Part shown: one piece after another, positions 1 to 10,000 of the stretch
Numbering within the stretch: the first letter of the stretch is position 1
Layout: the number at the start of each line of letters is the position of its first letter
Assembly: GCF_036350515.1 (NCBI RefSeq)
Contig: NZ_JAZDUE010000019.1
Span: 1 to 64,000 of the forward strand
Reading direction: 5' to 3'
DNA: 64,000 nt
Source of the DNA: Gordonia prachuapensis
Lineage (GTDB): Bacteria; Actinomycetota; Actinomycetes; Mycobacteriales; Mycobacteriaceae
Position numbers and translations under genes: made by a program
The notes under the pieces: generated by a model
Seen by the model: only the letters and a program-made list of their open reading frames with translations
The model's database searches: none
Told to the model about the DNA's origin: nothing

Positions 1-2
1 GC

Positions 3-110
3 CGCATCCACACCGTCATCGTCGACATCGACGGCCACCCGCTGACCGCACGCACCCCGCTCGACGACGACGCCGAAGCGATCATCGCCGCTATCAACGC
101 CAGGCACTAA
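3..110 (+). CDS. C-terminal fragment of an unidentified protein, cut by the window edge
   Basis: The reading frame opens at base 3 and ends with TAA at 108-110, giving the last 35 residues of a protein that begins outside the window. The fragment ends in an alanine/isoleucine-rich helix (DDDAEAIIAAINARH). The acidic and alanine-rich composition fits a genuine host gene. I cannot name a family from so short a piece. It converges on the esterase gene at 274-1755 across a 163-bp gap in which I see no clear terminator. Confidence 0.5.
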   Translation, partial: RIHTVIVDIDGHPLTARTPLDDDAEAIIAAINARH

Positions 111-273
111 GGAGGTCCAACTCAGGTCAGGAGTTTAGACGCAGCATGGTCGCAATCGGTTCCACACGGTCGGGTATTCGACTTGAGGCCAAACGACAGC
201 TGTGTCCGTGGTCACATCACATCGACTGAGGACACATACTGAAAAAGGTTTGGCAACCGTGGCGCCGACGCCA

Positions 274-1755
274 TCAGTCTTCCGACGGCGACGCCACCTC
301 AGGCACCGATCCCGACTCCCCCTCCGAACCAGCCGACGACGAGCTCGACTCAGGTTCGGGCACATCCGAAGTCTCCGGGGCAGAGGTCGGTTCATCCGTG
401 GACTCGGCCGGTGCCGAGGTGGGCACAGTCGACGAGCCCGAGGGCACAGTGGACGGAATCGAGGGCTCAGTCGACGGGATCTGGGACCCACTCGACGGAA
501 TGTCGCGCCCACTCGACGGGATTTGGCGCCCAGTCGACGGAAAGTCGCGCCCAGTCGACGGGACAACGGACGGAACGACCGACGTAGACGGGACGGCGGA
601 CGGGGTCGGAGCAACGGACGGGGACGGCTCCACCGACGGCGCCGACGTCACCGCAACCTTCTCCACCGCAGCCGAGGTGGTCGCCGGCTCCGGCCGCTCG
701 TACTCCTCGAGCGCATCCTGCACCATGTCCGCTTCTTCTTCGGCGTTGGCGTTCCAGTGCTGCCAGGTGTGGGCGCCGTGGGAGTAGTTGAAGCGGACGG
801 GGAGGTCGAAGACGATGGCGACGCCATTGAGCGCGAGCGTCGACGCGAACGACATTGTCTCCAGCAGACTGCCGAAGACGACCTCGCCGATGCCGCCAAG
901 TCCGATCAGTTCGTCGAACTCATCGCGCCCGGTCAATAGGCCGGTGCCGGCGGAGATGACGATGATCTGGTCGTTGTCGCGGGCTTCGATGATGTGCCGG
1001 GTGACGTCGTTGGCGGCCCACTGGTTGCCGGGCGCAAAGGGATTGCCCCACATGCCGTCGAGGCCATTGGCGATGCCGTTGCGGTTGCTCAGGATGTACG
1101 GGATCAGCAGGTACCCGAAGACGCTGTCGGTCTGGTAGTAGCCGGAGATCGAGTGCGCGACCTTGAACACCTCGGGGTACTTGAGCGCCAGGTTCACCGC
1201 CTGCCCGCCGCCGAGCGAGAGCCCGACGATCGCGTTGCCGGTCTGCTCGACGGAGAAGTCCTGCTCCAGATAGGCGGGCAGTTCTTCGCCGATGAACGTC
1301 TCCCATTGCGGGTCGTACACACCGCCGCTGCGGTTGGGCAGTGTGTTGCCGTCGGCGTCGACGGGCAGCGCCTGCCAGTTCGACGACCACGCATTCGACC
1401 CGTCGACCACCTGCACCAGCGTGTACTGCTCGCTGTACTGCGAGGCGATGCTGTCGGCCTCATCGCCGCCACCGACCCCACCCAGGAAGTAAACCGCCTG
1501 TTCCTGTTGTCCCGGTTGCTGACTCGACGGCCGCACCTTCACCACGACCATGGACTGCATCGACTCCGACCACACCCGACAGGTCTGGATGTTGCGGTCG
1601 CGCTCGGAGTTGTTCGTGTAGGAGCAGCCGGTCCGCAGGGTGGTCGGGTCGACCGCCATTGCAATCCCAGTCCCCGACAACATCGCCAAACTCGTCACGG
1701 CCGCAACGCCGGCCACCAGCCGACGCGCCGATCGGGACCTCACGCCGCACCACAC
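274..1755 (-). CDS. Secreted antigen-85/mycolyltransferase-like esterase with a repeat-encoded Ser/Pro/Thr tail
   Basis: This is a 493-residue exported alpha/beta-hydrolase. Residues 1-34 are a signal peptide (SARR, then a hydrophobic core ending GIAMA). The body carries the nucleophile elbow GLSLGGG near residue 178 and a probable catalytic histidine in SHGAHTWQHW. Both fit the esterase/antigen-85 family that moves mycolic acids in the cell wall. From about residue 345 the chain becomes a low-complexity S/P/T/E region of some 150 residues. Part of it (PSTGRDF, PSTGRQI, PSSGRDI) is encoded by 21-bp tandem repeats, seven residues per unit. The start overlaps the DUF4012 stop by 16 bp, making it the last gene of the exopolysaccharide/NRPS operon. 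The hydrolase family is secure. The mycolyl substrate is inferred. Confidence 0.8.
   Translation of the reverse strand: MWCGVRSRSARRLVAGVAAVTSLAMLSGTGIAMAVDPTTLRTGCSYTNNSERDRNIQTCRVWSESMQSMVVVKVRPSSQQPGQQEQAVYFLGGVGGGDEADSIASQYSEQYTLVQVVDGSNAWSSNWQALPVDADGNTLPNRSGGVYDPQWETFIGEELPAYLEQDFSVEQTGNAIVGLSLGGGQAVNLALKYPEVFKVAHSISGYYQTDSVFGYLLIPYILSNRNGIANGLDGMWGNPFAPGNQWAANDVTRHIIEARDNDQIIVISAGTGLLTGRDEFDELIGLGGIGEVVFGSLLETMSFASTLALNGVAIVFDLPVRFNYSHGAHTWQHWNANAEEEADMVQDALEEYERPEPATTSAAVEKVAVTSAPSVEPSPSVAPTPSAVPSTSVVPSVVPSTGRDFPSTGRQIPSSGRDIPSSGSQIPSTEPSIPSTVPSGSSTVPTSAPAESTDEPTSAPETSDVPEPESSSSSAGSEGESGSVPEVASPSED
421..567. repeat. 21-bp tandem repeat array, copy 1 (coding, seven units)
   Basis: Seven consecutive 21-bp units share the core CAGTCGACGG or CACTCGACGG preceded by GCGCC or GGC. 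They lie wholly inside the 3' part of the esterase gene. Because 21 is a multiple of three, every unit adds seven residues of type P-S-T/S-G-R-x-I/F without shifting frame. The same unit recurs at 43724-43880, 61677-61844 and 62951-63055. Confidence 0.85.
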
Positions 1756-3500
1756 TCGGGCACATCGACGGTCACCGTCGGATCGTCGACGAGGGGCTGG
1801 ATCGGGACCTCGGCCTCACCGTGCGCCGACGTCGGCTCGTCGAGCGTCAGCTCGACGGTCACCGTCTCCCCCGGCGGGATCTGCACCATCGTCGAGACGT
1901 AGGGCCGCCCGTGCAGTGGCAACTCGACGCGCATCGGGCTCTGCCCGTCCACGCTGATCTGTTTCACCACAGCACCTTTCGTCAGGAGCATCTCCACGTT
2001 GGAGAGGTTGGTGCCCTTGGGCATGGCGCGGACGGTGCCGTTGGGGGCGAGGACGTAGTCGGGCAGCGTCAGGTCGTCGAGGGTGTTGGTGAGTTTCACC
2101 GTCACGGTGCTCTCGCGTGTCGTCCCGTCGCAGGTGCCGGCGGTGTAGCTGATGTCGCGGCGCAGGTAGTAGTCGAGCTTGTTTCCGCCCGCATTGCCGA
2201 TGGCCACCTGGAGATACGGCGACGACGTGTCGGAGATCTGGTGTCCCAGGGCGGTGGTCTGCAGGATGCGTTGCTCGTCGGCGTCGGTGCTGTAGATCAT
2301 GATGCGGCGTTCGTGCACGCCGCGGCCGAGCGCCTCGAGGATGTCGCCGGTGTCGCCTTCGGCCGACGCGACCTGATCCACCACGGCTTTCGCGATGGCC
2401 TGCAGGTAGAGCTTGCGGGCCTCGCTGTCGCCGCGGAACCGTTCGTACGACGTCGACAGCGTGATCGGCACGACGTTGTCGGCGGTGATCTCCTCGCCGT
2501 TGGGCAGGGTAACCGGCCCGGTCACGTCGAGCACGTAGCTCAGTGCGATCGGGTCGAGCGCCATGGCGCCGTCGAGTTCCTGCCCGGTTTGGCGCTGCCA
2601 GTTGGCGATCCAGATCTTCGCCGCATCCGGGAAGTGGGCGCTGAGGTTGTTGTTGCGGAAGTCGGTGTACGGCCGGTACGACGAGTAGATCGCGTCGTAG
2701 TCCGGACCGAGGTCGATCTGCGGGCGCACCGGGTCGCGGAAGGTCGAGTTGGCGCCGAGTGTCGGCACGGTGACGCGGCCGTTGCGCGCGTTCATGATGG
2801 CGAATCCGCCGACGAGCCCACCGGTTCCGCGCGCCTCCGAGGGTGTTTGGAAGGCCAGGAAGTAATTACGTGGGCCCTCGCCGCCGAGCATCGACGGCAC
2901 CAGCTGCGCGGCGACGTTGGTGCCGTTGAGGGTGGCGGCCGCTTCGTCGACCTGCTCCTGCAGCTGCGTGTGTGCGTCGGCGACCACACCCAGCCAACTC
3001 GGTTCGATGGTCTCGACCTGCGCGGCGATCTCGCTCGATGTGGCGGCGACGGCGGCCAATTCGGGTTGCGCCTCGCGTAGTGGCGCGGTGTCGACGGTGT
3101 CGCCGGAGCGCAGCTCGGACGGGTTGAGCACCGATGCGAGTTCCGCCGAGGGCACCAGCACCTGGGTGGCCAGATCCTCGACGGCGTCGCTCATCTGCTG
3201 CACCGACTCCAGAGGCGCACCGAGCCACGGGATGGATGCCGCGGCGCTCCACACGAATCCGTGTGACCAGTCGGATGCGCTGCGCGCCTTGTCCGATGCA
3301 GCGTCGGCGGCTTGCGTCGCGCGGTCCTGGTCGCCGTCGAGCGCGAGTTGCCGCGCGTCGGAGGCGTCCGCGCGGGCATCCTCTAGGTCGCCACGCACCT
3401 TGAACGCCGAGAACGCCAGCCAGCACAGCGCGGCAATCAGCAGCAGGAGCACCACGGCGACGACCTGCACGATGCGGTTGCCGAAGGCGCGGCGGATCAT
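1740..3500 (-). CDS. DUF4012 domain membrane-anchored protein
   Basis: This is a 586-residue protein with one N-terminal membrane segment (about residues 10-30, VVAVVLLLLIAALCWLAF), a helical region rich in Ala/Asp/Arg, and a long extracytoplasmic part. It matches my recollection of actinobacterial DUF4012 proteins, including the segment GPRNYFLAFQTPSEARGTGG. DUF4012 has no established function but often lies in capsule and surface-polysaccharide loci, as here. The ATG overlaps the phosphatase TGA by 4 bp (3497-3500), and its own stop lies inside the esterase start. It is therefore co-transcribed and translationally coupled. A role in cell-surface assembly or attachment is inference from context only. 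Confidence 0.8.
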   Translation of the reverse strand: MIRRAFGNRIVQVVAVVLLLLIAALCWLAFSAFKVRGDLEDARADASDARQLALDGDQDRATQAADAASDKARSASDWSHGFVWSAAASIPWLGAPLESVQQMSDAVEDLATQVLVPSAELASVLNPSELRSGDTVDTAPLREAQPELAAVAATSSEIAAQVETIEPSWLGVVADAHTQLQEQVDEAAATLNGTNVAAQLVPSMLGGEGPRNYFLAFQTPSEARGTGGLVGGFAIMNARNGRVTVPTLGANSTFRDPVRPQIDLGPDYDAIYSSYRPYTDFRNNNLSAHFPDAAKIWIANWQRQTGQELDGAMALDPIALSYVLDVTGPVTLPNGEEITADNVVPITLSTSYERFRGDSEARKLYLQAIAKAVVDQVASAEGDTGDILEALGRGVHERRIMIYSTDADEQRILQTTALGHQISDTSSPYLQVAIGNAGGNKLDYYLRRDISYTAGTCDGTTRESTVTVKLTNTLDDLTLPDYVLAPNGTVRAMPKGTNLSNVEMLLTKGAVVKQISVDGQSPMRVELPLHGRPYVSTMVQIPPGETVTVELTLDEPTSAHGEAEVPIQPLVDDPTVTVDVPECGAA

Positions 3501-4033
3501 CGGCGCAGCCAGTCGACGATGGTGGTCACCTTGGGTTCGATCTCACCGAAGACCCGCTCGAAGTCGTCCTTGGGGCGGCCCATGGGGTCGGCGATGTCGA
3601 GGTGCGCCGAATTGGTGTCGATGCGAGAACGATTCGCGATGATGTCGTCGAGCGAACCGGCCGCGCCGTCGGCGAGTTCGGCGAACTCGGTGAGCGTGAA
3701 CATCCGCTTCCACCGCACCGGCAGCAGCTGTTGCGCGGCGGCCCGATGGTCGCGGGTGAAGCACAGCACCAGGTCGGCGTCCTGCAGGATCGGCGGCCGC
3801 AGGTAGCGGGAGTGGAAGTCGGCGGGGTCATAGTCGTGTTCACGGAGGACTTCGACGGCGTGGCGGTGCATCTCGTGCCCGTTCATCGCGCCGACGCCGG
3901 CACTGGCCGACGCCACGTCGAGCTCGGCCTTCTCGACCTGGCCGCGCAGGATCGCCTCCCCCATCGGCGACCGGCAGATGTTGCCGGTGCAGATGAACAG
4001 CACCGATGCGGGCTTGTCGGCTGGTGCGCTCAC
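3497..4033 (-). CDS. Low-molecular-weight protein tyrosine phosphatase (Wzb-like)
   Basis: This is a 178-residue phosphatase. The P-loop CTGNICRS lies near the N-terminus and the general-acid region DIADPMGRP near the C-terminus, as in LMW-PTPs. In Wzy-type polysaccharide loci this enzyme dephosphorylates the BY-kinase and so lets chain-length control cycle. The start chosen is GTG at 4033: it overlaps the NRPS TGA as GTGA and has a GAGGAGGAG ribosome site inside the last NRPS codons. An in-frame upstream extension to 4144 would code an Arg/Pro-rich non-homologous stretch and is rejected. Unusually, 14 kb of NRPS separates it from the kinase it presumably acts on (18667-20079). Confidence 0.9.
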   Translation of the reverse strand: MSAPADKPASVLFICTGNICRSPMGEAILRGQVEKAELDVASASAGVGAMNGHEMHRHAVEVLREHDYDPADFHSRYLRPPILQDADLVLCFTRDHRAAAQQLLPVRWKRMFTLTEFAELADGAAGSLDDIIANRSRIDTNSAHLDIADPMGRPKDDFERVFGEIEPKVTTIVDWLRR

Positions 4034-7000
4034 AGCTCCTCCTCGAGTAGTTGCGCGATGCGTCTGAGTGTGTCGGGTTCGCCGAGGTCGGCGTGGGTCG
4101 AGTTGCCGGCCACCACACGGACCGGTCCGGCTGCGCGTCCCCACGCGTCGGGGTCGGGGTTGTCGGACGCGGCGACATACAGGGTGCGGCCGGCGGCGAC
4201 CGGTGCAAGCGCATGGTCACGCGCGGCTTGCACCATCGTCGCCGAACGTTCGTCGAAGCGCCGCACCGCCTCTGGGTCACGCTGCTCGGCGAGTGCCCGC
4301 AGTGGATGAGCGGCCCGTAGTTCGTCGTCGGGCACGTCGCAGAGATCCGCCGGCGTGCGCGGGTCGAGCAACACCAGCTGGGTGACCTCCTCGTCGGCGT
4401 CGACGAGTTGGCGGGCGATCTCGTGCGCGATGAGCCCGCCCAGCGACCAGCCGACGAGCCGGTACGGGCCGTTCGCCTGCACGTCTCGCATCGCCGCGAC
4501 GTGCCGTGCCACCAGCTCGGGCAGAGTCTCCGGCATCTGCCGCGCAGGGTCGATCAGCTCGGGCAGCTGCAGACCGAACACCGGCGCGGACAGCGCATCG
4601 GCGAGGGGCCGGAACTGTTCGACGATGCCGGCGGCGGTGTGCACGCACCAGACGGGTGATCCGTCGGTGGATGCCGACAGCCGAACGACGCGGTCGTTGC
4701 CGCGTTCCGGCGACCGGTGCAGGTGTGCGATCTCGGCGGGCGTCGGGTGGGTGAACAGTTCCGCCGCTGACACCTCGATACCGTTGCGCTTCAATGCGTC
4801 CCGCAGAGACAGTAAGGCGAGGGAGTTGCCGCCGGCGGCGAAGAATTCGTCGTCCATGCCGACGTCGACGCCCAGCACCTCGGCGAAGGCGTCGATGATG
4901 GCTTGTTCGACGGCGTCGTCGGGGGTGCGTTGCGACGTCGACCATTCCGGTTCCGGAAGTCGTTTCGCGTCGAGCTTCCCCGCCCCGGACAGTGGTAGCT
5001 CCGGGATGGGGACGATGCGGCTGGGCACCATGTGCCGCGGCAGAGTGCGGCGGCAGTGCGCCCACAGCTGGTCGGCGGGTACGTCGGGCGCGACGACGTA
5101 GGACACCAGCGCGGGCCCGGCGGGGCTGTCGCGCAGGACGGTCGCGGCGCGGGTGGCGCCCGCGGCCACCAGCACGGCGTCAATCTCGGCGGGTTCGACG
5201 CGCTGGCCGCGGACCTTGATCTGCCGGTCGGCGCGTCCGACGTAGACGAGTTCTTCGGTGGTGACGTCCCAGCGCATCAGGTCACCCGTGCGGTAGAGCC
5301 GCTCACCGTCCGGCCCGGCTACGAACCGCGACGCGGTCAGCGCCGCATCGCCCAGATATCCGCGTGCCACACCGGTTCCCGCGATGTAGAGCTCGCCGAC
5401 GACACCGGGAGGGGTGGGCCGCAACTGCCGGTCGAGCAGGACGGCGCCGATGCCTGGTCGTGGACGTCCGATGCGGATGCGGTCACCGGGCACGTACCGG
5501 CTGGTGGAGACGGTGACGGTGGTTTCGGTGGGGCCGTAGATGTTGATGACCTGCGCGGCGCTGGCCCAGGTGTCGGCGAGGTCGGTGGTGAGCGCCTCGC
5601 CGCCGATGTACACCGCGCGCAGTGCCGTGAGGTCGGCGGGGGTGAGGGTGCGCATCACCGACGGGGTGGCGGTGAAGACGCTGACCCGTTGTGTGCGAAG
5701 GAAGTCGGTGAGGTCGCGGCCACCGGCGATCTCGGCGGGCACCACGACGAGGGTCGCGCCGGCGGCGAGGGGCAGCAGCATGTCGTGGAAGGTGGCGTCG
5801 AACCCTGGGCTGATGGCCATGCCGACGCGGTCGGTTCCGACCACGTCGCCGAGTTCCGCAACCCGATGCACGCCGCGATGCGGCACACCGACCACGTTCG
5901 GGGTGCCGGTGGTTCCCGACGTGGTGATCACGTAGGCGAGTTCATCCGGGGAGACGCGGGTGAGTGGTCCGGACACAACGTCTTCGGTTGGCTGAGCCGG
6001 TACGTCCTCCGGACCGATGACTGCGGCGCCGGTGACCTCGACGACCCGGTCCAGCCGCGCGGCCGGATAGGTGACGTCGACGGGCACGCAGGTCGCGCCG
6101 ATCCGCGTGACCGCCCACAGCGCCACCACCGATTCGATGGACCGCGGGATCGCGACCGCCACCACATCCCCGCGCCCGAGCCCCCTGGCCCGCAGCGCCC
6201 GCGCCGCGACCGACACCCAGCCATCGAACTCGCGGTACGTGAGCCTTCGAGTCCCGTCATCGAGAGCAACATTGTCCGGATACGTCGCGACCGCCGTCGC
6301 AAGCAGATCCCCGAGAAGCGGCGCCCCCGCAGCTGGTCGAGCCTCCGAGTCGCCACCCCCCGCTGGTCGAGTAGCTTCCGAGCCGCTAGGCGAGGAAGCG
6401 TATCGAGACCCCGCAACCCCACCCTCCGAGGTCTCGATACGACCTCGGCTAGCGCCTCGGTCTACTCGACCAACGAAACGCGAGTCCCCCTCCGCACCCA
6501 CCGCCGGTCGAGTAGCCTCCGAGCCGCTAGGCGAGGAAGCGTATCGAGACCGCCCAACCCGCCCCAAGAACCCCAACTCGTGCACGTCAAGCAGCCCCAC
6601 CGACGAAACCCGCACCGACGAATCCCCAACCACCGCAACAACACCCGCCACAACCCTTTGCCCGATCGCAGCAATCGCCTCATCATCAAACAACCCACGC
6701 GCGTACTCCAGCCGTAACCGCCACCGGCCCTCGTGCTCAACCGCGACGACGTGCAGATCGAACTCACTCCACTCTTCGAGCAACCCGCCGGCCATCCCCT
6801 CCCAGGACGCGGCCGCACCGAAGGCCATCGAGAACGCGACCTGCACCAGCGGATGCCGACCGGCTTCGCGCGGCGGATCGACCAGCGCCACCACATCGTC
6901 GAACGCGATCAACCCGTGGTCGATGGCCGCCAGGTCTGCATCCCGCACCTGCCGAATCAGTTCGTCCACACAAGAAGCCGCGTCGAGCCTAGTGCGCAGC

Positions 7001-10000
7001 ACGACGGTCGAGGTGAGCATCCCGACCGTGCCCGCTGTCCCCGCGTCGCGCCGCATCGACACGGGCGTCGCGAGTGCGACGTCATCCGTGCCGCCCTGAA
7101 CCCCAAGCGCCAGAGCCAGTCCCGCATGGAGCACATGGAACTCGCTCGCATGCTCCCGCTCAGCAGCCTCCGCGACCGCCGCCGACACCCCCCCATCGAG
7201 GTCGAATTCCACAGTCGCCGTTCGCAGATCACGCGCTGCAGGCCGGTCCGCGACCAGTTCGAGCTGCCCGCTGTAACCGTCAAGCGCATCCGCCCAGAAC
7301 TGCAGATTCTCCTCGCGCGACTCCTCATCCTCGGCAGCAAGCCTTGCCGCGACGTCGTCGAATCCGGTGTGTGGCGGGTTGAGTTCCATGCCCGCCATGA
7401 GGACGGTGAGTTCGTCGGCGAGTATGTCGGCCGATTCGCCGTCGAGGACGATGTGGTGCGCGACGATGACCACCGCGACCGGCGCACCATCGGACTCCAT
7501 CACCCATGCCCGCACAGGTGGTGCGGCCTCGAGGTCGAACGGTTCGGTGAACTCGGCCGCGCTATCGGCCAGCGTCTCCGCCGAGATTCGGCGGATCTCC
7601 GGTCGCCAGCCCTCGATGACCTGCTGGCGCGGCCCGTCGGCAGTGGACAGGACCTGCGTCCGTAGCGCGGTGTGGCGGTCCACAATCTCGTTCACCGCAC
7701 CGATGACCGTGTCCGCGGTCGCGCCGTCGGGGACAGCCACTACTACCGGGACCCCGTAGATCGGTGTCTCCCCCAACAGTTGCGCGTTCACCCACATGCG
7801 CCGCTGTGTCGGCGCGAGTTCAAAGGTCCCTGAGGAACCTGCAGCACCGACGTCATCACCGCTCCCTGAGGAGCGAGGCGCTAGCCGAGCGTCACGAAGG
7901 GCCCCCGCCAACTCCTCCGCCGACGGATTCTCGAACAACACCCGCGTCGGCACCCGCACCCCGAGTTCACGCCCGAGCGTCGACGTCACCCGCGTCGCCG
8001 ACAACGATGTCCCACCGATGGTGAAGAAGTCGTCGCGAACTCCGATGTCGGCCACCGGCACGTCGAGCACCTCGGCCATCACACCCGCGACCTGCCGCAC
8101 CAGCTCCGTATCCGTCGACGCCGCAACAGGCGCCACCACACCAGCGGCCTCGGACCCGACCACAGTGCCCGCACGAACCTCGGGGAACGAAACCGCCACA
8201 TCCCCCGCGGCCGCCGCGAACAATGTCACGAAGTCCCCCAGGAATGCCTGCGCCACCTCACCCGGCACATATCCGGAATGCACCACGGTGACAACCAGTT
8301 CGCCGTCGTCCTCAGCAAGCACGACCTCGATGTCGAACTTGGCGTCGACGGTGGCGATCGCCTCCTCCACCACGCTCGCCTGCCACGCGTTGGCGCCGAG
8401 CGCATCCCCGGTCACGGTCGGCAGCACGTCCTCGTTGACGAGCAGCACGGAGATGAGCGAGTCGTAGCCGGCATGCGCATTCGGCCGCACCGCACGCGCA
8501 ACGGCGTCGTACGGCACCTCGGCGTGGTCGGCGGCGTCAAGCGCGACGTCGCGCACCTGCTCGACGACCGTGCCGATCGCCTCACCCGCGGCCAACCTTG
8601 TGCGCAGGGCGACGGTGTTGACGAACATGCCGACCACCGACTCCCACGCGGGATTGCTGCGGCCGTGGACCGGCACACCGACGACCACATCCCACCGTCC
8701 CGTCCACTGCCCGATCAGATCCGCCAACGCAGCGTGGGCCAGGTGGAACACCGTCGCCGACAAGCGGTCCGCCGTCTGCCGCAGCCCCTCGGCGACATTG
8801 CGCTCCATCCGCGCCGACACTCGCCCGGCATCCCCCTCGACGTCAGAACACCCGGGCAGACGGACCGGCTCACCGGCGCCGTCGAGCACACCGAGCCAGT
8901 GGTCGAGTTCGCGGGTATAGCGGCTGGTCGGGTCGTCCGGCCCACCGAGGCGCTGCATCTGCCACTGGGTGAAGTCGGCGTAGCTCAACGCAGTTTCCAG
9001 CGCTTCACCCTGGTAGGCGCGCAGCAGATCCGCCAGCAGTATGCGCATCGACCAGCCGTCGATGGCGATGTGATGCAGCGCCGCAACGAAATAGCGGGCA
9101 TCCTCGGCGTCGAAGACGCGGGCACGGAACCCCGGCTCGTGTTCCAGGTCGAACGGTGTCGACAGGAACGTCTCGATTGCCGGACGAATCGCCCCGGCGT
9201 CGACGGTCTCGTGTCCCAGCAGCGGCCCGGTCCGGTCGACGATGCGTTGCACCGGTCCCGCGGGTCCGTCCGGGTAGGTGGTGCGCAGGACGGCGTGGGT
9301 GTCTACGACGGCGTCGACGGCGTGCTGCAGTCGGGCGAGGTCGATGTCGCCGTCGATGCGGATCACCACCGGCACGTGATAGGCGGTGGAGGTGGGCGCG
9401 TAGTGGTGGTGAATCCACATGCGGCGCTGCGGGTGTGCCAGCGGCAGGTGCGCCGGGATCGGCAACGGCGCCGGTGCGGGTCCGCTGTCGGCGCCGCGCA
9501 GTTCGTCGATGCGGTCGGCAACGCCACTGACGGTGCGCGCCTCGAACAGCACCCGCACCGGCACGTCGACACCGCACGCTGCGGTGAGTCGCGCGGTGGC
9601 CCGCGTCGCCGACAGCGACGTCCCGCCCGCGGTGAAGAAGTCGGTGGTCGCGCCAAAGCTGTCGAGATTCGTCTCGAGCACGTCGGCCCATGCCTCGGCG
9701 ACGAGGTGTTCGGTGGCGGTGGTCAGCGGCTCGTCACCGGCGGTGGTGTCGCGGCCGGTGATGTCCGGCTCGGGGAGCTGCGCGAGGTCGACCTTGCCGT
9801 TGCGTCCGATCGGCAGCGCCTCGACCTCGACGAACGACACCGGAATGATGCTGCGCGGCAGAACATGCGAGAGTGCCTCGCGCAGGTCGTCGGCCACCAC
9901 AGTACGGCCCGGCTCCGGCACCACCCAGGACACCAGCACTTTCTCGCCACTCTGAGTGGCGCGGGTGGCGGTGACGGCGGTGGCGACCTCGGGCAGCCGG

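Noticed and set aside
1341..3080. Very long plus-strand frame opposite the DUF4012 gene
   Set aside because: It is the GC-rich antisense shadow of a clear gene: Arg/His/Pro-rich product, no domain, and the DUF4012 frame has normal composition.
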